DNA of 64,000 bases from Methylocystis sp. IM3 (GTDB lineage: Bacteria > Pseudomonadota > Alphaproteobacteria > Rhizobiales > Beijerinckiaceae). The notes beneath the pieces are model-generated. The model did no database searches, was not told where the DNA came from, and saw nothing but the letters and a program-made list of their open reading frames with translations. This document shows, piece by piece, positions 39,822-50,100 of the stretch. Numbering within the stretch: position 1 is the first letter of the stretch; each line of letters begins with the position of its first letter. The stretch is taken from the NCBI RefSeq assembly GCF_038070105.1, contig NZ_JBBPBZ010000002.1, positions 2,368,001 to 2,432,000 on the forward strand, given 5' to 3'. The position numbers were made by a program, and so were the translations under genes.

Positions 39822-40313
39822 ATGACGAACTCACGCAAGATAATTACTGCGGCGCTCGCCACCACGATGACAATCGCCACGCTGTCAATTGCGACTCCTG
39901 CTTCCGCATGGGGCCGCTATGGCGGCGGGTGGGGGCACCGCCACTGGGGCTCCGGCTGGGGTTACCGTCATGCTGGGTGGCGTCCGACATGGGGCTATGG
40001 CCGTTGGGGCTATGCCGGTATGCGTAGAGGATGGGGCTATGGTCGCTGGGGCTACGGCGGCGTGGCTCTCGGCGCGGCGGCAAGCTACCCATATAGCTAC
40101 GGCTATTATGGCTCCGCCTATCCATCGGCGTGCGGCAATTATGGCTCCGGGACCTACGGCTATTCAGGCGCAAGCTATTCCGCGCCAGTCGCGAGCGAGG
40201 GCTATTATTGTGCGACCTCCGAGAAGACTTGCTTGCTTAACGAGCCCGGATGGCTTGGGACCGGTTGTTCCTGCAAGGTTCCCGGTGGCCGTGCAAGGGG
40301 GATAGTTGAATAG
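39822..40313 (+). CDS. Gly/Tyr/Trp-rich exported protein
   Basis: A 163-residue protein with a signal peptide (KIITAALATTMTIATLSIA, cleavage after TPASA). The middle is low-complexity, rich in WGYGR and HRHWG-type units. The C-terminal half has tyrosines and four Cys (CATSEKTCLLNEPGWLGTGC). Such small surface or matrix-like proteins are common in rhizobia. Function unknown. The ATG at 39822 fits the signal peptide; an upstream frame through the IS66 side was rejected. Confidence 0.6.
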   Translation: MTNSRKIITAALATTMTIATLSIATPASAWGRYGGGWGHRHWGSGWGYRHAGWRPTWGYGRWGYAGMRRGWGYGRWGYGGVALGAAASYPYSYGYYGSAYPSACGNYGSGTYGYSGASYSAPVASEGYYCATSEKTCLLNEPGWLGTGCSCKVPGGRARGIVE

Positions 40314-40868
40314 AGCGTAGCAACAGCGCCTAACGACGACGATGCTGCGGCCGAGAAAAAATCGGCCGCAGTGTTTCGTTACAAGAAAGGCATGCGAGAG
40401 CGTCGCACCGCGAAAACACTTGATCGAAGAGGGTAGCTCCGCTTCTGTCGCTCTACGTCCCCGCCGTCCATGTTGCCGCAGTTAACGCTTTGGTAAGGAA
40501 TTGAGCGTCGGATGATCCCTGCAACGTCGGGCATATTCATCTGCCAGTGTCAGCACCACTCGTGAACCGCTTGGAGTTGCACCAAATGCGGCGCTGGCCC
40601 ACGCTCAGTTTTTCACTCCATCCGCCGAGTCGGCGCTCATCGAACTGGCAGCCCGTAGCCAAAGGTTCGCGCCGCCAGTTCGACTCGTCTGCTTGTGCAG
40701 AAGAGGCTGAGCCTAACGGTCAATAACGCTCACGCAATGGTGAAAAATACGCATTGTGCTGTGGCAGGCGCGGGCTACCGTGGTTGTGTTTTTAAGAGAG
40801 AATTTTTAGGGGCAAAGCGACCGCTCGCCTGTAGGCCGCCTCCGGGCGGGCCGTCTATTTCGGTTGGT
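40314..40868. other. 555-nt region without a supported gene
   Basis: No coding frame with a ribosome binding site was accepted. A weak rightward frame (40695-40946) has no family resemblance. The region separates the Gly-rich exported protein from the NepR-like gene. Confidence 0.35.
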
Positions 40869-41063
40869 TCAGCCTGTGCGAACCGCCGAAGACCCATCTC
40901 GATCATCTACGCCGCGACGCCCTTCTCTCGCCGCCAATTCTTTTAGCAGCACTTGAATTCGATCGGGCAACGGCTCACGCACAACTTTTCCGTAGTAAGA
41001 TTTAAGCTCGTTGCCAATTTCACGTTCAATGAGGGCCGCGTCTTCGGAAGCGATTGTCGTCAT
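40869..41063 (-). CDS. NepR-like anti-sigma factor
   Basis: A 64-residue protein with the NepR core IEREIGNELKSYYGKVVREP and then LPDRIQVLLKELAA. In Alphaproteobacteria NepR sequesters the sigma factor EcfG until phosphorylated PhyR removes it, switching on the general stress response. No EcfG or PhyR gene is next to it, but a stand-alone response regulator and a broken HWE kinase lie at 42.6-44.3 kb. The ATG at 41063 was chosen over 41078. It is an island gene, so may be a second NepR in the genome. Confidence 0.65.
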   Translation of the reverse strand: MTTIASEDAALIEREIGNELKSYYGKVVREPLPDRIQVLLKELAAREGRRGVDDRDGSSAVRTG

Positions 41064-41507
41064 GGTCCCTTTCAACACAAGTTATTTGGAGAGTGATCCA
41101 GCGGGGCTTTTCAATTTTTGACTGCGTGCCTGTGAGAAGCACGAGCGCCCGACGCATAACGGAACAGGGACACGCATACTCGATTTCTTCACGCTGATCA
41201 AGACACCGAGCCTAAAGGCTGCGACGCTATCAAACATCCGTTCTACGAATCGCCTTTGTCATTTGGCGTGTTTTTTAACAACCTCCGCGAGGGCGAGTCA
41301 CATTAACAAAAGGGCGAAGTCGGAAGGCAGCGAACCCTTCGCGCCACGAATAAGTTCCGCGCGCGTTGAGCAAAAGAAACGAGCGAAAGCCGCATCCTAA
41401 CATGGTCACTGGCAACGTCGGAAACAACGTAAGTTCATACACGTTAGGGCGTATCACGGTTGGGGCCTTAAAGCCCTCTCGTAACCTACCCTCTCAAGGA
41501 GCGAGCT
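41064..41507. other. Region with a degenerate NepR-like remnant
   Basis: No intact gene. The minus strand at about 41275-41400 resembles the 3' half of the small gene at 42104-42388 but with frame changes, so it appears to be a decayed copy. A rightward gene starts at 41508, with AAGGAG ending 6 nt before its ATG. Confidence 0.35.
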
Positions 41508-41999
41508 ATGATGAAGCTATCGGCGCAAATTAACCGGCATATCGTGAGCGTTTCCGCGATACTGGCGGCTCTGGCGGTCTTAGGCTACACAGCAAACACA
41601 GCAACTTCTCGTCGTGTGGCAAGCCTCCCCGAAGAGGGCTTTGCAATTGCGCAACAAGCGCCAATTGAGGCGACGCTCTCGAATGAGAATTTCTTGGCGC
41701 AGCTAAAACAGATTCCGCAGAACGCGTATGGATCAGCGCGAGGGTCGGAAGAGTCACTGGGCGAAAAGATAACGAGCGGCATCAAGGCGGTGGTGCCTTC
41801 GAAGGGTTTGAAATCGGCGCAAACAGAGTCTGAGAGTTGGAGCGACGAAGAGTGGCAAATTGCTGAGAAGGCCGTCGCCGATAGCCGGGCCAATTCAAAC
41901 GCGCGGAACAGCAGTAACGCAAGCGCGCGAGTGAACGCGAACACAGTTTGGCAGCCGCCAGAGGAAATTGCGGGAAGCCAAGCGAACCAATCACGGTAG
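41508..41999 (+). CDS. Exported or membrane-anchored protein, unknown
   Basis: A 163-residue protein with an N-terminal hydrophobic helix (IVSVSAILAALAVLGYTA), so it is a lipid-independent anchor or signal peptide. The rest is polar and Ser/Asn/Ala-rich, with likely disorder (ARNSSNASARVNANTV). AAGGAG lies 6 nt before the ATG at 41508, making the start firm. No family is recognised. Island cargo. Confidence 0.6.
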   Translation: MMKLSAQINRHIVSVSAILAALAVLGYTANTATSRRVASLPEEGFAIAQQAPIEATLSNENFLAQLKQIPQNAYGSARGSEESLGEKITSGIKAVVPSKGLKSAQTESESWSDEEWQIAEKAVADSRANSNARNSSNASARVNANTVWQPPEEIAGSQANQSR

Positions 42000-42103
42000 A
42001 AATGGCATAAGGCTCATGCTGCCTACACCAATATAGCGATATAGCGGCCCGGCGAGTGTATTCTCGGTCCGGCCGCGCATAAAGAAACGCTCTGTTACCA
42101 ACT

Positions 42104-42388
42104 TCACACAATCCGGATTCTGAAAACATCTTTGTCACAAGACGTGTCTTTAATCAGTTCTGCGAGCGCCAGCCGCAGCAAGACAAGAGCGAAATTGCGA
42201 GGCAGCGCCTCTCGCGCGACTTTCTCATAGGAGAGTCGCAAAACAAAACCAAGCTGACTCACAGGGGTCGCGCTTCGCACGCCATGGGGCAAAAGACATT
42301 GTTCAAAATCGGGGCTGAGCCATTCGATCAGGAGGGGTTGGGGCCCCAAGTCTTTTTTGCTGACGGATGTTTTTAAATGATCCCGCAT
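42104..42388 (-). CDS. Small protein with weak NepR-like pattern
   Basis: A 94-residue protein. The last third, VSQLGFVLRLSYEKVAREAL then PRNFALVLLRLALAE, has the spacing of a NepR helix pair (LG..LR..Y..V..E.LP..F..LL.RL), but this is an inference from pattern only. The first half has no recognised domain. I chose the ATG at 42388 over upstream frames that lack support. A decayed copy of its 3' half may lie at 41275-41400. Confidence 0.4.
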   Translation of the reverse strand: MRDHLKTSVSKKDLGPQPLLIEWLSPDFEQCLLPHGVRSATPVSQLGFVLRLSYEKVAREALPRNFALVLLRLALAELIKDTSCDKDVFRIRIV

Positions 42389-42585
42389 CGTGCCGGATTC
42401 AACAGATAGGCGCTTATCCCTGCGGCTGCAAAACGTCCAGCACAGGCCTAAGACTTGCGCCGCGATGGGCGGAACGATTGCGTGGCGCGCAAGACGGAGG
42501 CAGACCATTCTCTTCAAAACCGCCACGCCCACGCATTGTCCTTAGTCGAAATCACGCTTGCCTTTCTTCGAGTTACGAACTGGGG

Positions 42586-42957
42586 TTACAAACGGCCCGA
42601 AAAGGCTTCGCGAATGGCTTTTTCGACGGAACGAATGCTAAACGGCTTCGAAAGCTTCGGAGTTTCCGTAAAGCGATCAGGTAGCGTCTTCATATCATAT
42701 CCGGTCGCAAAAATCACGGGGACATCGCCCGCCAATAACCCATCAGCCAAAATGAACGTGTTCGCACCGTCCAGATTTACGTCCAGAATTGCAGCGTTAA
42801 GCTTGTTAGATTGTGCGAGAGCCGTGCCTTCATCGAGACGCCCAGCCGGGCCCACTACCGCCCCGCCGAGCTCCTCAACCATCTGGCTGAGATCGAGCGC
42901 CATGACAAAGTTGTCCTCGACGACCAATACGCGGTGGCCTCTAAGTAGCTGACCCAT
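42586..42957 (-). CDS. Single-domain response regulator
   Basis: A 123-residue receiver domain alone. The acidic pair is in VLVVEDNFVMALDL, the phospho-acceptor Asp in AAILDVNLDG, and the conserved Lys in KLSKPFS. There is no output domain, so it works by protein interaction or as a phosphate shuttle. Its start overlaps the end of the kinase pseudogene by 17 nt, as in a two-component operon. It looks intact although the kinase is broken. Confidence 0.9.
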   Translation of the reverse strand: MGQLLRGHRVLVVEDNFVMALDLSQMVEELGGAVVGPAGRLDEGTALAQSNKLNAAILDVNLDGANTFILADGLLAGDVPVIFATGYDMKTLPDRFTETPKLSKPFSIRSVEKAIREAFSGRL

Positions 42958-44306
42958 CGTGCTTCCCCGTGTTTGCGAGAGGTAAGGGAAACTCAAGTTG
43001 ATAATCTAGACCGTCCGGCGCAAACGTAAGCCGCGCAGTCCCGCCCAGCATGTAAGCCAAGCTCCTCTCGATGACCTCCGTTCCAAAACCTCTGGCAGGA
43101 GCGAGGTTTTCAATATTTACACCACGTTCCCGCCAACCGAATCTCAGGCGCTTGCTTTCCTTTCGATCCACGCTCCAACTGATTTCGATCATTCCCTTTT
43201 CGACTTTGAGAGCGCCGTATTTGGCGGCATTCGTTGTCAATTCATGAATGGTCATACCCATCGTCTGCGCCTCGCGGGAGGAAAGATGGACCTCGGGCCC
43301 GTGCACCGTGAAGCTTACTCCTAGCTCCGCGCCGCCCGCTTCCAGCTCTCCGACCACAATATCGCGAAGCTCGACGTCACCGGACGGCGCACTCAGCAAC
43401 AAGTCTTGAGCTCTCGCGAGAGCCTCGAGTCGAGCATCAAACGCCTCAAAGAACTCATCCACACTAGGGTGGCGCTTTCGCGTCTGCCTCGCCATCGAAC
43501 GCACTTTACCAAGGATGTTCTTCACTCGATGTTGTAGCTCCCCCATCAAGGCTATCTGACGGAACTCTTGTTGACGCTGCTCGGTAACATCGCGAATGGC
43601 AAGGAGAATGAGATTCATATGATCTAGTCGGCGAGCATTAAGCAACATAGATCGGCGGCCAATTCAAACTATGTTCAATTTCGTAGTCATCGAAAGAGTT
43701 TTTTTGGGGCAGGATCTGCTCTAAGAGCCTACGGAGTTCAGGGATGCTCCATTGACCATTCCCCAGCTCCCAGACAAAGACGCCCTCGGTTTCCTTGGGA
43801 GTAACAGCGAACTGATCGTAAAAACTTTGATTCGCATAATGGACACGCAAGTCCCAACCCAAAACCAAGATAGCTTCTCAAATACTGTCGATAAGCTTAT
43901 TGGCGAAGTCTCTCTGGCCTTCCAGCTCAAAGCGTAGACGCTCGCTCTCAGTGATATCGTTGAAAGCGAGGAGGATCGTGTTCTCCTCCGCCTCGGGGCG
44001 CATTCGGTTCGCATTGAGTAGCATGACCCGCTTGCCAAATACGTGTTCCACCCGGAACTGGCAAATCTTATTGTTATCGCTCAAAACGTCCTCTAACAGG
44101 CGTCGTAGCGAAGCAATATTCCACTGTCCATTGCCAAGCGAGAAGACCGTATGATCGAGAGTTTCGGCAGGCTCTACGTTGAAATGACGGTAGAACGCAG
44201 CATTCGCTCCGACAACTCGGAGTCCACCATCGAGGACCAATAGTGGTTCAGCGATAGTTTCAACAATCGCATGGGTGAGTGAGCCTTCAAGCAACGCACT
44301 TTGCAT
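42941..44306 (-). pseudogene. Broken PAS-PAS-HWE histidine kinase
   Basis: Once a sensor kinase with two PAS domains (about 43880-44306 and 43650-43870) and an HWE/HisKA_2 kinase domain (about 42941-43640; LQHRVKNILGKVRS, then MTIHELTTNAAKYGALKV). Two defects are seen. An in-frame TGA at 43878-43880 sits between ANKLIDSI and EAILVLGWDL, where CGA (Arg) would fit. A one-base frameshift near 43655-43660 precedes IGRRSMLLNARRLD. Each remaining part alone cannot give the full kinase. The response regulator downstream overlaps the 3' end and is intact. Confidence 0.8.
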
Positions 44307-44652
44307 GACAGCCGCCTACCCGAAGCCAACGCCCCCGCTCTGGGTTGTCAGAAGTCCCAACGAATACGAACAAATTGGCTGCCTCGCTTGTTCCATAAGC
44401 CTCGGCGTGATCATAGCGCCTACGGTCGGGGCATGCAGATTCCCTGGAAAATGCCGGTTTTGTCGGCAAAATCTCTGGATGAGACTCCGGCAGGTGTTGG
44501 CGGTGCCATGGTCAAGCACACGTTTAACCCCCGTCCGCAATGGAACGCGGTGTCTCGCTCAGCGTTCACCCCTGTGTATGCCAGTCCTCCCAGAGGCTGG
44601 GAGGGAAACCGATTCCTTTCAGTAACACTTTTCAACTCGAAGGATGCGAACA
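44307..44652. other. Region upstream of the lectin gene
   Basis: No gene accepted. Both strands have long open frames around 44420-44780, but they overlap in opposite directions and carry no known domain or good ribosome binding site. Confidence 0.35.
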
Positions 44653-45807
44653 ATGGGCCCAACCACGCTGGCCAAGGGATCGCTTTCTCATATTCGAGAG
44701 ATGATGTTACACCAGTGGCTGGAAAACCCATTGCGACGTCCTTTCGCCGGGATGATGTTTGTCCTTGCAATGCAACCAATCACCCCGGTTGAGGCGAATT
44801 CGCCTTCCTACTGCGTCTGGCGAGGCACCGGGCCTATGTGTGACGGCGAGTGTAATTCTGGCGAGGAGGAATCAGGGCGATCGGCCCATCCTCCCGGGGA
44901 AAGTCCTTGTTGGTGGAGCGGAACTAAGGTCCTGTGCTGCAAATATCCCCCGCCAACACCGAGGGAGATCCGCTCAACCGCTGCTGCCAATCGCTGCCTC
45001 GACGCTGATCTCGGCACTATTGGTGGGAACGGAACAAAAGTGCAGCTTTGGGAGTGCTTGGGCGGACAAAATCAAAAATGGCTCACCAATCGGAACGGGA
45101 CCATTGTCAACGCTCAGAGCAATCGATGCCTTGACGCAGATCTGAACACAATTGGTCAGAACGGAACGATTATACAGCTATGGGATTGCTGGGGCGGAAA
45201 AAATCAGAATTGGACTTTCACCATATCTCAGCGAGGCGAGGGCTTCCCTCCAGCGGGCCTCCAGAACGAGCAAGGCTTCACCTCGAATGTCCTCGACGCT
45301 GATCTGGGCACTATCGCGAGTAACGGAACGAAAATTCAGCTCTGGGAAAACTTTTACGGACCTAACCAACAATGGACCGATTCCAATTTCTATATCAAAA
45401 TTCTTCAAGGAAAACGCTGCCTCGACGCCGACTTGGGCACTATTGGAGAGAACGGAACAGTAGTGCAGCTTTGGGATTGCTTGGGCGGACAAAACCAACA
45501 ATGGCAGGTAAATTCCGATGGGACAATCGTAAATGCTCAGAGCCATAGATGCCTTGATGCCGACCTGAACACTATTGGGGAGAACAGGACAGTAGTGCAG
45601 CTTTGGGATTGCCTGGGCGGACAAAATCAAAAATGGAAGTTTCAATCCAACGGTGCACCCATTTCACCAGCCCTCCACAACGTGCAAAGCAATAGGTGTC
45701 TTGACGGCGATTTGGGAACCATCGGGGAGAACGGAACGAAAGTGCAGCTCTGGGATTGCCTGGGCGGACAAAATCAAAAATGGGAGCAGCAGCAGGCTGC
45801 CCAATAA
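44653..45807 (+). CDS. Exported ricin-type beta-trefoil lectin, six repeats
   Basis: A 384-residue protein: N-terminal export segment, a Cys-rich part (CVWRGTGPMCDGECNSGEEE), then six repeats of about 43-45 residues. Each has NRCLDADLGTIG-like, VQLWDC and GGQNQKW elements, the QxW motif of ricin B-type lectins. Six repeats would form two three-fold trefoils. DNA repeats are also similar, so the gene grew by tandem duplication. A start at 44701 (MMLHQWLENP) would give a tidier signal peptide; I used 44653 because GAAGG lies 9 nt upstream. Probably binds carbohydrate outside the cell. Confidence 0.75.
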   Translation: MGPTTLAKGSLSHIREMMLHQWLENPLRRPFAGMMFVLAMQPITPVEANSPSYCVWRGTGPMCDGECNSGEEESGRSAHPPGESPCWWSGTKVLCCKYPPPTPREIRSTAAANRCLDADLGTIGGNGTKVQLWECLGGQNQKWLTNRNGTIVNAQSNRCLDADLNTIGQNGTIIQLWDCWGGKNQNWTFTISQRGEGFPPAGLQNEQGFTSNVLDADLGTIASNGTKIQLWENFYGPNQQWTDSNFYIKILQGKRCLDADLGTIGENGTVVQLWDCLGGQNQQWQVNSDGTIVNAQSHRCLDADLNTIGENRTVVQLWDCLGGQNQKWKFQSNGAPISPALHNVQSNRCLDGDLGTIGENGTKVQLWDCLGGQNQKWEQQQAAQ

Positions 45808-46013
45808 TGCGCGGGGCGGCGTTGGCGTGTTCGGGCGCGGGCGGATTTATAAAGCGGCACACCAATTTCGCGTCTTTATTGCGAATCTCAAGGCTTTCGC
45901 GAAAGCCGCGCGCCCTCGCATTTTCAAAGGATTGCCACGTGCAAAAAGATAGGCACGAAAGTCGAGCGCCATTCAGCCGAGGCCGTAGCCTTACAGACGA
46001 TGGCCGCTTTGGG

Positions 46014-46631
46014 TCAAAAGCGGGCCAGAGAACGCGCGGCGTGCCCTTGGACAATGCCCTCCGCTTCGTGAATTCTCGCAACGAGGCGTTCGAAAGTGCG
46101 CCAATGCATGCCTTTTGGCTTGGCAATATAGCTGCCTATCAAACCATTATTGTCGAGCCTTTGGCGTAGTGAGAAGGCGCGGGATAAAGCACGATCGCGG
46201 GGCGTTCGGCGCTCCGATTGGTAGCCCAACTGGTACGCTACGCGACAAGCGAAGTTATAGGCTCCATCCGGCAAATGCAGCCGAGAAGCGAGCCGCCCGG
46301 TGCGAGGGCAGATGAACCACCATCGTCGGCCGCCGAAGGGCTGCGGCCTGGTCGTCAGCGTGATGTGGTTTTCGCATTCGCGCTTCTCATTGGTCCGCCG
46401 ATCCGTGGATGCCCAGCGAAGATTCATATACCCCGCTTCCTCGCCCAAGCAGCTTTCGAAATCCACGGAGACTACCTCGTCATCAATCCAAGCGGCTGAC
46501 CATCTCAACGTGCCCATGGTGCACGCGCGAGCCTTAAGCCACCCTGACTTAAAGAGGCGCGAAAGATTGAGCGTGAGGCTACGCTCTACTATGGGCCGTC
46601 CTCCCCATCGCCCGCTTCCATAGCCGCCCAT
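46014..46631 (-). CDS. Conserved hypothetical protein of mobile islands
   Basis: A 205-residue soluble protein with the opening MGGYGSGRWGGRPIVERSLT. I recall relatives with this N-terminus in alphaproteobacterial islands and prophages. It contains Trp-rich beta segments (RWWFICPRTGRLASRLHL) and a Cys but no catalytic motif I can name. Function unknown. It is the last leftward gene before the iteron region that follows the replication gene. Confidence 0.6.
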   Translation of the reverse strand: MGGYGSGRWGGRPIVERSLTLNLSRLFKSGWLKARACTMGTLRWSAAWIDDEVVSVDFESCLGEEAGYMNLRWASTDRRTNEKRECENHITLTTRPQPFGGRRWWFICPRTGRLASRLHLPDGAYNFACRVAYQLGYQSERRTPRDRALSRAFSLRQRLDNNGLIGSYIAKPKGMHWRTFERLVARIHEAEGIVQGHAARSLARF

Positions 46632-47189
46632 CGCAACGTGCCTTTCTGGATTTTACTGAATCCAGTGTGAAATTGCGCCTTAATTCAAAATGGGTCGGGT
46701 GGGGCGTCCCTGCCAATGTGATCCGAGGTAAAGTATCGATTTGCCAAGCACTTCGGACATCGGTCTGCTTAAGGTTCGGTTACAGTGCACACATCGGCGC
46801 AATTGGTGCCGGTCCCACGCGAATGATGCGACAAGGGTAGCAAGAGTAGTTAAAAGTTACCCTTGCCGATTTTCGCCTAGAGAATGCTCGGGAAACAAGG
46901 GTAACAAGGGTAACAAGACTAATAATCTTGCGTGTATAAGGCCGCGAGGGAATCAAAGGTCGAAAGCCAAAGAACGCGTTTCAGGGGCATAGATGTCTTT
47001 TCGCGCCCTTAAAGAATTTTCTCGATTTTACCCCCGTTACTCTTGCGATAGGCGTTAACCAGAATGATTACCGTCACTTAGCCGACAATAGTAGCGCCAA
47101 GTGACCCTTGTTCCGCAAGGGTATTACTCTTGCACACCACAGAAACCGCCCAAGCCACGTCAGGAGTCGAATTATGAGCAACGAAACCT
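46632..47189. promoter_or_regulatory. Iteron-like repeats, candidate replication origin of the island
   Basis: Ten copies of a 9-bp motif with consensus CAAG(G/A)GTA(A/G) lie between 46832 and 47132. Direct copies are at 46832, 46841, 46896 and 46905 (tandem 9-bp period, with a third partial at 46914) and 47116. Inverted copies end at 46865, 47045, 47110 and 47132. The region has no gene, is AT-rich for this genome, and follows the stop of the primase-helicase. Iterons next to a primase resemble P4-like ori/crr organisation. Confidence 0.6.
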
Positions 47190-50100
47190 TCACATCGAAG
47201 GCTCTTCGTCCACGCCGTCCAACTCTTCGTCCTCTGGCCAAGTTAGCGCCAGACCTGTCGCCTTGGCGAACGCCTCCCGCGCCTGCGCCAGCGTTCCTAA
47301 CCGATAGGCAGGCTTGCGGTCGTCATTGTATCGGACGCGAACGTCCAACCCGCGTCCGGCCTCGCCATGGAACGCTTCTCGCGATTGCGTCTTCGTCATA
47401 AATCCCATGTCGTGCATGAATCGGCCGAAGTGGACTGGATTCAACCAGCCGCGCGCGCCGTTCTCCTTGGCGAACTTCTCATAGCTCTCGTATAGAAAGT
47501 CGGTCGTCACGGCCTCGTGCCACGTTTCCATACTGTTCAATCCAGAGTCAGACCTGCGAATATATCCCTGCGACAAGATGCGATGCAGCCATCTTTCCTC
47601 CGGCTTTAGCGATCGTAGCTTCTGATCTTGGAGAGCTTCTGTTTCTGGGTAATCACGAACGCTGAAGTTTTTGAGATCCACTTGCTGTAAATCGTACAGC
47701 ATGGCCTCATAGCCGCCGTTGTCGAGTTCCTTCTGGACCGCACCGAAGTAAACCGTGTCCTGCTTGTGCTCGTCGCTCACGTCGAACACGCAATAACGTC
47801 GCTCGTCACGCGACGCTGGAATAACCCAGTCGTCATTCGACGCCATGATCATGTGTATGTAGTTTTTGCTTTCGACAATATCCTTGCCCTTTCCCTCGAT
47901 CGAAAGTGAATGTTCGGTGATAATCCTGTTGAGGATACCGATATGTTTCTTATCTCCTGCATAGAAAGCCTCGTCGGCAAAAAGCAGGCAGCATCCTTGC
48001 AGATGCTGATTGAATTTTCCAACAAGATGCTCGGCGTTGCTGATGTGCATTCCATGGAGACCGAATAGGCTAACCATGACGCGACCGAGGAAGCCCTTGC
48101 CGACGCCCTTGCCGCCGCGCATGACGATTACGACTTCGCCCTGCTTCTCAGGATGCTGCACGGCGTTGGCGAGCCAGCGGATCAGATATTTGAACAGACG
48201 CTTATCGCGGCGGCAGACAACCTTGTAGAGATGCTTCCTGAACTTCTTCCACGATCCCCTCTTCGCTTCAACGCGGAAGCCGCTCCACAAGTTGAATTGA
48301 TCAGGCCGATGCCGGTTGGCCGGATCGAACACGACGCCGCCGAGATATTGACGCCGCTCGGGATGGCGCAGCCAATACTGGCCGAAGCCCATGTCGTGGA
48401 TGCCGTTGGCGGTGACGACCGGGACGCGATGGTTTTCGTGCGCTATCTCGAAATCCTTCGGTCTAATCCGGTCATAGAATCGCCGTTCGAGCACGTTGTC
48501 ATACTTCTCATGGAAGACGAATATCCTGCTTCCCTCGTAGGCGATGAAGTGGTCCTTGTTGATTTCGGCGACCTTTTGATCGTCGGGATTGCCGCCGCGT
48601 CCCGCCTCTTGCTCGCGCCGCCGGGTATCGTCTTCTTGGCGTAGGCGCTTGATGAGCGTCTTGGCGTCCATTTTCCACTGCGTATAGAAATATCGCCGTT
48701 CCTTCGGATCGCCCCGGTAGTTGTCTGACGAATTCGCGAACAGCTTGATCGCTTCGTCCTTTATCTCCGCGAAGTCGGCGCTTAGCGTATCGAGGCTTTC
48801 GGTCTGACGATGTAGTTCATTGATCCGAGCGCGAATCGCCGGATCGTCGAGACAGTCGTCGCTGCGAAAGTTATACTCGGTGACGAGTCCATGTGCGAAA
48901 GACACGACATATACGCTTCCGTCCTCTCGTTGTCTGACCTTGGCGGCGCTTGAATAATGCAGGTCGTCTCCGTCGAGCGGATCGGGAATGTATTTTTCGA
49001 GGTAGTTTTCAGGGCAGGCGAGAATGTCGGCCACGGTGACGAAGCCGAGCTTATGGCGGCGGAAATCGAGCACGGCGTCGGGCAGCAGCACGCCTTTTGT
49101 CCATTGCTGCGCCATCCGCTTCGCCGTTTCGGGATCGACGCCGCGATCAAGCGCCTCGGCGACTCTTTGTTCTTCGAATTTCTTCCGGCGCTTATCGGCT
49201 TCCGGCTTGAGACGCGCTTTTGAAGCGGCTATCGCGTCAGCGCACGCCTTGCTCTCGGCCGCAGTCAGATCGAGACAATATTTCCGACTGTCGAACGGGA
49301 GGCCATCATGGATTTGCGGTTCTGGCCGATCCTGCGTCAGTGAAGGGTGGTCCAAATCCGGCGGGGCCTCGAAGACCAAGCGTGAAGCGTCGCTCACGCT
49401 TCGATCAACAATGGATCGAGACAGATATGAGCCGTTCTTGCTGAGCATATGCCAGCCCAAACCGTTCGCCCATGCGCGAGTATGAAGCGTATCGAGCAAC
49501 CTCTTGGTGTCGGAACCGTCGCGGACAAGCAGATAGATGTGCTCGCCATCTTTCTGGAATTTCTTGCCGGGCTTTTCGTCGGTCTTTTTGATGTAGACGC
49601 CGCTGCTAGTCGATTTGCGGCAGATGTATCCGGCTTGGCGCAGTTCGGGGCAGATATGATCGAGCGCCCCATGCAAGCCGCCAAGCGCGTCGAGCCTCTC
49701 TCTTACCGCGTCGGGCATTTCCTTTGTGTCATGATCCAACAACGCAAAGGCTGGCTCGCCTTCGCGATAGGAAATCGATTCTTTGCTGCGCGCTGCGCCT
49801 GTGGTGACTTTGCCAATCACTTCGACCACAACGCTGTCGCCGAATTGCTCCTTCAACCTGCCGACGCCATATGCTGTATCACGAGGGGTCTTATCGAGAA
49901 TTTCAGCGAATTCTCGCCAATCTTTCAGCGGCAGGCGCTCTTGAACGCCTTCGCACATACGACACTGACTTCCATCACTTACGAGTTCTCCGTCAGCGTC
50001 GAGTGATATCTTTTTCGTGAGGGGGCCGCCTTCCTTGACGAAGCGGACCATTTCAATCGAGACTGGCACAGACTTCGCGAACGGGTGCGGCTTGCCATTT

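Noticed and set aside
43638..43868. A separate small PAS-domain gene
   Set aside because: It is the middle piece of the broken kinase: the preceding frame is the same apart from a TGA, and the following piece is joined by a frameshift.
44420..44779. Leftward 119-codon frame upstream of the lectin, overlapping a rightward frame
   Set aside because: Two opposite frames overlap. No ribosome binding site, domain or clear family supports either.
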